27,967 bases of DNA from a virus. The notes below the pieces were generated by a model. It did not search any database, was not told the DNA's origin, and saw only the letters and a list, made by a program, of their open reading frames with translations. The stretch lies in IMG/VR virus record IMGVR_UViG_3300025632_000062, positions 1 through 27,967 of that record; one strand, 5' to 3'. Numbering within the stretch: the first letter of the stretch is position 1; each line of letters starts with the position of its first letter. Below are positions 23,459 through 27,967 of this stretch, one piece after another. Both the position numbers and the translations under genes were made by a program.

Positions 23459-23922
23459 GCGCTCAACTCCCCAACTCTCTTAGCCATTTTAATTAATCTT
23501 TCTTGTATTTTAGGAAAACTATTTTTAGCATACTTATAATAAGTTCTTGAATCCATCCCTTGTTCATTTTTTAACTTGATAGCGTGTTTTAAACTTCTTT
23601 CAAGTTTCATCAAACTATCACGAACTTCTCTTACATTATGCCAAATCTTTTGTTTAGGATTACGAGTGTCATCATTACGATATTCGTAATATTTTGCTTC
23701 ATTTATTGAAGACTCATCTATTTTATCAACTAACTTCATATGAAGTCTTTTAATTAAATCTTTTTTCTTCTTTTTATTTTTAGCAAGACCGCCTGAGAAT
23801 GCATTTGGTGTTTCATAACCAGCAACATTTCCTGTAACAGAGGCTTCGTTCATCTCACGAATAATCTCTTTTATAATTTCAATTAATTCGTTACGACTTA
23901 TCGACTGCTTCATAGATTTCAT
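23455..23922 (-). CDS. Helical protein with VAGYETP motif, 155 aa
   Basis: The product starts MKSMKQSISRNELIEIIKEI, then IREMNEASVTGNVAGYETPN and AFSGG. An alternative start is the ATG at 23913. The gene overlaps the upstream 284-aa gene by 32 bases. The first 26 residues form a helix ending in Glu before Ala-Ser, a possible gp21 site. GNVAGYETPNAF is a motif I recall from structural genes of marine T4-like phages. The rest is basic helix (KKKKKDLIKRLHMKLVDKID, SLMKLERSLKHAIKLKNEQG, FPKIQERLIKMAKRVGELSA). Function is not known; a core or internal head protein is inferred from position. Confidence 0.72.
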   Translation of the reverse strand: MKSMKQSISRNELIEIIKEIIREMNEASVTGNVAGYETPNAFSGGLAKNKKKKKDLIKRLHMKLVDKIDESSINEAKYYEYRNDDTRNPKQKIWHNVREVRDSLMKLERSLKHAIKLKNEQGMDSRTYYKYAKNSFPKIQERLIKMAKRVGELSA

Positions 23923-24745
23923 CCAAAAGACTATAGAACCTCATCATAGTGATAAGTTGTTCTTCATTAACAATGTTTCCTTTGTCCAACTTCTTTAAAA
24001 CATTCAAACATTCTTTTAGTTTGATAGAAACGACCTTGTCATCAATCTTAGGATGAATTTTTAAAACTTCATTTTTAATCTTTTTGATTTCTTCGGCCAT
24101 GAAGTCTTTTAAAGTACTTGTATTAGATATGTTATTTATATAAGTTTTTAACAAATTACGTTGTGATTCATTAAGATTTGAGTATTTCTGATTAAACTTA
24201 TCTACAAGTATTTTATATGATAATAATCTTAGGTCTTTAGATTCTTTTGCAAATTTTTCGACTACAGAAGTTTTTTCTGTACTTAGAGGTTTTTTCTCTT
24301 TTAAGTTCTCCATAACAACGAAACGTATTTCTGTCTCTTCGAAAGGATTAGAAGTTTGTTGGATTTCAAACAATTTATAAACAGACGCTATGTCTTTATA
24401 ATCAGAAATTCTTGTTCTAAAAAAATCTTTCAATTCATAGTGTTCAGTAATCTTCTTAATTAAATTATACTTAGCCCTACGCATTTCACTAAAATTTAAT
24501 TTAGTTCTTTCACGAAGTACTGAATCTACTAAATAATTTATTTTACCTTCATTTTTTAATTTTTTAGATGTTAGTGCTTTATAAAGAACTAACTCTTTAC
24601 CTAATATAGTAGTAGGCTTAAAAAATTCTTTGACTATTGCCAAAGCGGGTGAAGGTTCAACATTAGATAGCACATCTGATGTTATTTGTCTTGTTAGACA
24701 TTCGTATAAAAATGCTGTGTTTTTAACTTTATTATGTTTAATCAT
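23891..24745 (-). CDS. Unassigned helical protein before the core genes, 284 aa
   Basis: I chose the ATG at 24745 (MIKHNKVKNTAFLYECLTRQ). A longer frame begins with TTG at 24763, but the G-rich site GGAAATTGGGG lies just before the ATG and fits the later start. The protein is almost wholly alpha-helical and Lys/Glu-rich, with segments ALAIVKEFFKPTTILGKELV, RRAKYNLIKKITEHYELKDF and LITMMRFYSLLDEIYEAVDK. There is no capsid-targeting-like start and no enzyme motif. It is the first gene after the portal, with the candidate promoter at 24764-24778 directly upstream. It may be a portal-proximal assembly or core protein; this is positional inference. Confidence 0.72.
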   Translation of the reverse strand: MIKHNKVKNTAFLYECLTRQITSDVLSNVEPSPALAIVKEFFKPTTILGKELVLYKALTSKKLKNEGKINYLVDSVLRERTKLNFSEMRRAKYNLIKKITEHYELKDFFRTRISDYKDIASVYKLFEIQQTSNPFEETEIRFVVMENLKEKKPLSTEKTSVVEKFAKESKDLRLLSYKILVDKFNQKYSNLNESQRNLLKTYINNISNTSTLKDFMAEEIKKIKNEVLKIHPKIDDKVVSIKLKECLNVLKKLDKGNIVNEEQLITMMRFYSLLDEIYEAVDKS

Positions 24746-24763
24746 TTTAGCCCCAATTTCCAA

Positions 24764-24778
24764 GTCATATATAAATAT
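24764..24778 (-). promoter_or_regulatory. Candidate late promoter element ATATTTATATATGAC
   Basis: An identical 15-base string to that at 13694-13708, in the 47-base gap after the portal gene and about 18 bases before the ATG at 24745. Two exact copies at equivalent places, in gaps before gene blocks, support a regulatory role even in AT-rich DNA. Its orientation relative to the T4 TATAAATA core is reversed, so promoter direction is unproven. Confidence 0.5.
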
Positions 24779-24792
24779 GTCCTAATTAAAAA

Positions 24793-26589
24793 TTATTTTT
24801 CTGAGTTTAATTCTTCTTTGTAATTATTTGTTAAATCTTCCGATTCTGAAAGAATTTTCCTCGAATTTTTATCCATTGCCTGCATCAACCCATCATAATG
24901 TGATAAAGCCAGCGGTCCGTTTTTAAAAGTATGTTTAATTTTGTTGTCTTTTTCGTAACTTGTACGTAAATCGTGTGAACCCATAGGGTCTCTACCACGT
25001 GATGAGCCATCTTTTTTATATTTCGGCCCTTCTTGTGGTCTACCTATCTTTTTTTCCAACTCATTTCCACTTCTACCTATCTCTTCATCGCCTGTTTCTG
25101 TTTGTTCAGGTTCTTTTGCCGGGTCAGTACCTTCTGATTCGATAGTTTGTTTTCTAAACTTAGTTTTTGTGTCAAAAATAACTTTTTCGTCATTTTCTTT
25201 GATTTCGTCATCACTCATACCAAAAATATTCTTATAAACCCACTCTGAAGACATTAATCCGTCTCTTAACATAGAGTCAGCTAAACTTGTTTTAGTATTC
25301 CACAACTCAAGTTTCTCTTGTTCGTATATAGTAGACGGGTTTGTAAGTGTTAAGTCAAAATTTACTAACTCTTGGTCACGAAATCCTTGTGCATACAAGT
25401 GTACAATAGCTATTTTCTGTAATTCACTTACAATAATTCGTTGTAGTCTTTCTATTGTACGAGCAAACCTAACATCTTCTGCGGCAAGAGTTGCTTTACC
25501 TTCTATACCTTCTTCATATCCAAGAAAGGCTTTAGGTACACGTAATGATGCTAACATACGATTTCTCAAATATTCAATATCGTCAACAGAATCATAACTC
25601 AACCCGTTTAACGTATCAATAGAAGTACCTGAATCTCCTCCTCGAACAGGTATAAAGAAATCTTCTGTAATGTTTTGCATATTATATTTTAAATTGTACT
25701 CACCGGTCTTATCATCCATAACAGGAGTCTTTTTCATCTTATTTACAACTTGTTGCATATAGTTTTCGACTTCTGCTGGTGGTATATTTCCAATATCAAA
25801 TTTAAATACTCTCTTTTCAGGAGCTCTCATAATTCTATGAATTAACATAGCGTCTTCCATAAGAGTTAATTGTTTCCAAACTTTACGAGCTGCTTCTAAT
25901 GTAGAACGACCATATGGTAAAAAGTTTGCATCACTTATTAATCTAAAGTGTGCAATTTGAAATGCTTCAAAGTCATCATCTAATGGCCCATAAGTAGTGT
26001 GTCTAACGTTATCTACAGGATTCATACGAAATTTAATTAAATGTGGGTTGTCAGGGTCTTCGCCTTCTACTCTTGAAATATCATACGGGCTCATAGGAAC
26101 AACATTAGTAATACCAAATTTTTCATCTATATCAAGATACAAAAAGAAGTCACCATATTTACACATATTACGAACCCACGGCCATAAATTAAATTCTATA
26201 TTAATAACATCATAAAATAAGTTATGTAATATGTCGTGTATATTAGCATTATCAGTTTCTATGTTTAAAACTTTACCATACTCGTTCTTCATAGTAGATT
26301 CATCTGCATAAATGTCGAGCGCAGACGAAATAATAGAGTCACTATCCATCGTTTCGTAATCTTTGAAGAGACCTAAACGTTGTTGTTGAATTATAAGACC
26401 GCCATCATACCCAAACTGCTTAGCAGATGAGTAGATTTTTTGATATCTGTCTATCAACTGATGTTTTATACTCGATTGTGTCCTCGATGTATCAGAAACT
26501 TTAAGTTTTTTACCACCAACTTGTCTAACAACAACGTTAGTAGAAAACAATCTCTGTAATCTTGTAAATAATCCTTTATCTACAGCCAT
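24793..26589 (-). CDS. gp20: Portal vertex protein, gp20, 598 aa
   Basis: The portal is the dodecameric ring at one capsid vertex through which DNA is pumped by gp17 and to which the neck binds. Conserved gp20 motifs are present. They are YETMDSDSIISSALDIYADE (78-97), YGDFFLYLDI, LPYGRSTLEAARKVWKQL (224-241), HRIMRAPEKRVFKFDIGNIP (251-270), FFIPVRGGDSGT (311-322) and VPKAFLGYEEGI (351-362). The C-terminal 100 residues are charged and low complexity. It is somewhat longer than T4 gp20 (524 aa). AGGAG precedes the ATG, nine bases after the terminase stop, so the two are likely co-translated from one mRNA. Confidence 0.96.
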   Translation of the reverse strand: MAVDKGLFTRLQRLFSTNVVVRQVGGKKLKVSDTSRTQSSIKHQLIDRYQKIYSSAKQFGYDGGLIIQQQRLGLFKDYETMDSDSIISSALDIYADESTMKNEYGKVLNIETDNANIHDILHNLFYDVINIEFNLWPWVRNMCKYGDFFLYLDIDEKFGITNVVPMSPYDISRVEGEDPDNPHLIKFRMNPVDNVRHTTYGPLDDDFEAFQIAHFRLISDANFLPYGRSTLEAARKVWKQLTLMEDAMLIHRIMRAPEKRVFKFDIGNIPPAEVENYMQQVVNKMKKTPVMDDKTGEYNLKYNMQNITEDFFIPVRGGDSGTSIDTLNGLSYDSVDDIEYLRNRMLASLRVPKAFLGYEEGIEGKATLAAEDVRFARTIERLQRIIVSELQKIAIVHLYAQGFRDQELVNFDLTLTNPSTIYEQEKLELWNTKTSLADSMLRDGLMSSEWVYKNIFGMSDDEIKENDEKVIFDTKTKFRKQTIESEGTDPAKEPEQTETGDEEIGRSGNELEKKIGRPQEGPKYKKDGSSRGRDPMGSHDLRTSYEKDNKIKHTFKNGPLALSHYDGLMQAMDKNSRKILSESEDLTNNYKEELNSEK

Positions 26590-26598
26590 AATTAACTC

Positions 26599-27966
26599 CT
26601 ACAATAACCATTTTATGTCCTCATTTTCTTTATTTGGACCGATTTCAATTCTCCAAGCGTCTTCTTTTCCGCCCGGTGTGTACATTAATTGATTAGGAGT
26701 AGAGAAATTAGACATAGTTTTTTTACTTAACTCTATTCCTTCTGCTCTTAATCTTAACGCAGTATCTCTTACCCATAATGCGATGCCATAGCTCATCACT
26801 AAATCATCATTATAGCCGGACATAGCTTGCGCTTTATTGTTGTTATATATAAATACAAACAACTCATCAATTAATCGATTTGAATGCACAATTACTGCCT
26901 TTTCTCTAAAATATTCTTCTAATTTAGCAATAACAAGTGGCCTTGTTTTCATTGTCATAGAGAATCCAGGCTTTAAATTTCTATCTTGTGCCCTAAATTT
27001 ATTTGTTATTTGATGTTCAACATCTACATATTGTAAATCTTGAGAAGAATAAAATAAATTTTGATATCCTCTATCAATAACTTGTTGAATAGTAGCCCAA
27101 CCTATATTATTATTCTCAACTACTAATAAAGCATCATTAAACTCTGTAGCTACATTTACACATAGATTACCAAAGTCTTTCGTACTTATTTTACCTCTAT
27201 ACTCAGCAACTTGTTCCATAGATTCAACATCTAATATATGAAATGCAGAATAATCTGAACCATCACCTCTACTAACATCAGCACTCATTATATAATTTTT
27301 ATTATAATCCGGTGCTTCCCATATCCAAACATTAGAGTCTATGCCTTGTTTCATCATAGGTTCTCTACATTGATTATCTTTGTACTCTTGTAAAATAGAA
27401 CCATCTACAACCATTTGACCTGAAGTTAAAAAATCACAATCACATTCTTGTGCGGCGAGTCCGGGTCCTAATAATTTATCTTGTGCTGCTCTATACGATT
27501 TATCTCGTTCAGGATGTACGGTCCAATGAAGTTTTATTGGATAAAATCCATTGTCGTTTTCTTCAGCGCCTACCCAAGTTCTATGAAACCAATTTCCAAC
27601 ACCGTTTGGTGTAGATAACGCAATACATTGTCCACCTGTTGATAGTGTCTGTTGAGCCGCAGCCCATATCGTATCAATCTTGTCTATAAATGCGGCCTCA
27701 TCTAATACTAATAAAGATAACGCTTCTGAACGACCTGAGTCTTCACTACTTGAAACTGCTTTTACTTGTGAACCATTTTTATATCGTAATGATAACTTAT
27801 TATCTTCAATACAAGTCTGTTTCAACCAACCAGGTAAATTAGAGTGCATCACTCTAATCTTCGTAACAAGGTTTTTAGCAGTATCTTGTTTTGTTGCTAA
27901 TACTAAAATGTTTTTATCATTTCTAAATGTCATTAACCATAATGAATACGCCGCAGTTAACGTAGA
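26599..27966 (-). CDS. gp17: Large terminase subunit, gp17, partial at right edge
   Basis: gp17 is the DNA packaging motor, with an N-terminal ATPase and a C-terminal RNase H-like nuclease. About 455 codons are visible; the start and most of the Walker A loop are off the right edge. The first residues, STLTAAYSLWLMTFRNDKNI, follow where GK-S/T would stand. Walker B with catalytic Glu is SLLVLDEAAF (visible residues about 84-93), and the coupling motif is ALSTPNG. Nuclease acidic residues lie in IMSADVSRGDGSDYSAF, LLVVENNNIGWATIQ and GYNDDLVMSYGIALW. The C-terminus is short and charged (NKENEDIKWLL). It directly precedes the portal gene, with no tail sheath or tube genes between. Confidence 0.96.
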   Translation of the reverse strand, partial: STLTAAYSLWLMTFRNDKNILVLATKQDTAKNLVTKIRVMHSNLPGWLKQTCIEDNKLSLRYKNGSQVKAVSSSEDSGRSEALSLLVLDEAAFIDKIDTIWAAAQQTLSTGGQCIALSTPNGVGNWFHRTWVGAEENDNGFYPIKLHWTVHPERDKSYRAAQDKLLGPGLAAQECDCDFLTSGQMVVDGSILQEYKDNQCREPMMKQGIDSNVWIWEAPDYNKNYIMSADVSRGDGSDYSAFHILDVESMEQVAEYRGKISTKDFGNLCVNVATEFNDALLVVENNNIGWATIQQVIDRGYQNLFYSSQDLQYVDVEHQITNKFRAQDRNLKPGFSMTMKTRPLVIAKLEEYFREKAVIVHSNRLIDELFVFIYNNNKAQAMSGYNDDLVMSYGIALWVRDTALRLRAEGIELSKKTMSNFSTPNQLMYTPGGKEDAWRIEIGPNKENEDIKWLL

Positions 27967-27967
27967 A

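Noticed and set aside
24133-24140. Minus-strand TATAAATA matching the T4 late core
   Set aside because: It is inside the 284-aa coding region about 200 bases before the next start, and such strings are expected by chance in AT-rich DNA.
24746-24763. Earlier TTG start at 24763 for the gene after the portal
   Set aside because: The ATG at 24745 has the G-rich site immediately upstream, and the extra six residues would overlap that site.

Overview
This AT-rich window is a structural (virion morphogenesis) region of a T4-like contractile-tailed phage. Every supported gene is on the minus strand, so transcription runs from the right edge to the left edge. Strong AGGAG-type ribosome binding sites, a phage-encoded ribosomal protein bS21, and tail-associated proteins with NWKKVI(V/T)SGSN-type N-termini suggest a marine phage of a Gram-negative host that uses Shine-Dalgarno signals. 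A pelagiphage- or cyanophage-like myovirus is the best guess; the host cannot be fixed from this sequence.

Right to left: large terminase (gp17, cut by the right edge), portal (gp20), five small or acidic genes in the place of the T4 prohead-core genes 67/68, prohead protease (gp21), six unassigned genes, ribosomal protein bS21, then a leader with a candidate late promoter and two hairpins, scaffold (gp22), major capsid protein (gp23), a clear intrinsic terminator, a second candidate promoter, neck proteins gp13 and gp14, and a gp15-like tail sheath stabiliser. After these come a run of appendage-type proteins (168, 155, 252, 354 and 136 aa) and two very small paralogous proteins (74 and 54 aa). 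Many junctions are one-base TAATG overlaps, which points to tightly coupled translation.

The most unusual item fills 1-7347: one minus-strand reading frame, open for 2449 codons and running off the left edge, encoding a protein about half threonine. It is built of six-residue units (ITTFNT, ITTYNT, ATTLAT, STSKVT) and four-residue spacers (TKST, SKNT, SRNT). All units I parsed have even length, so a strict alternation of residue type is kept over very long distances, even through a non-repetitive aromatic/glycine island near codons 1611-1720. I read it as a very long fibrous virion or adhesion protein of a kind I do not recognise.

A second theme is the set of proteins around the protease. 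Several begin with a short peptide ending in Glu followed by a small residue (MSTYKKMMKE/A, MVKLKNIINE/S, MKLKDILKE/S), resembling the capsid targeting sequence of T4 internal proteins that gp21 removes. This suggests a cluster of packaged, possibly injected, internal proteins. Tail sheath and tube genes (18, 19), which lie between 17 and 20 in T4, are absent there.
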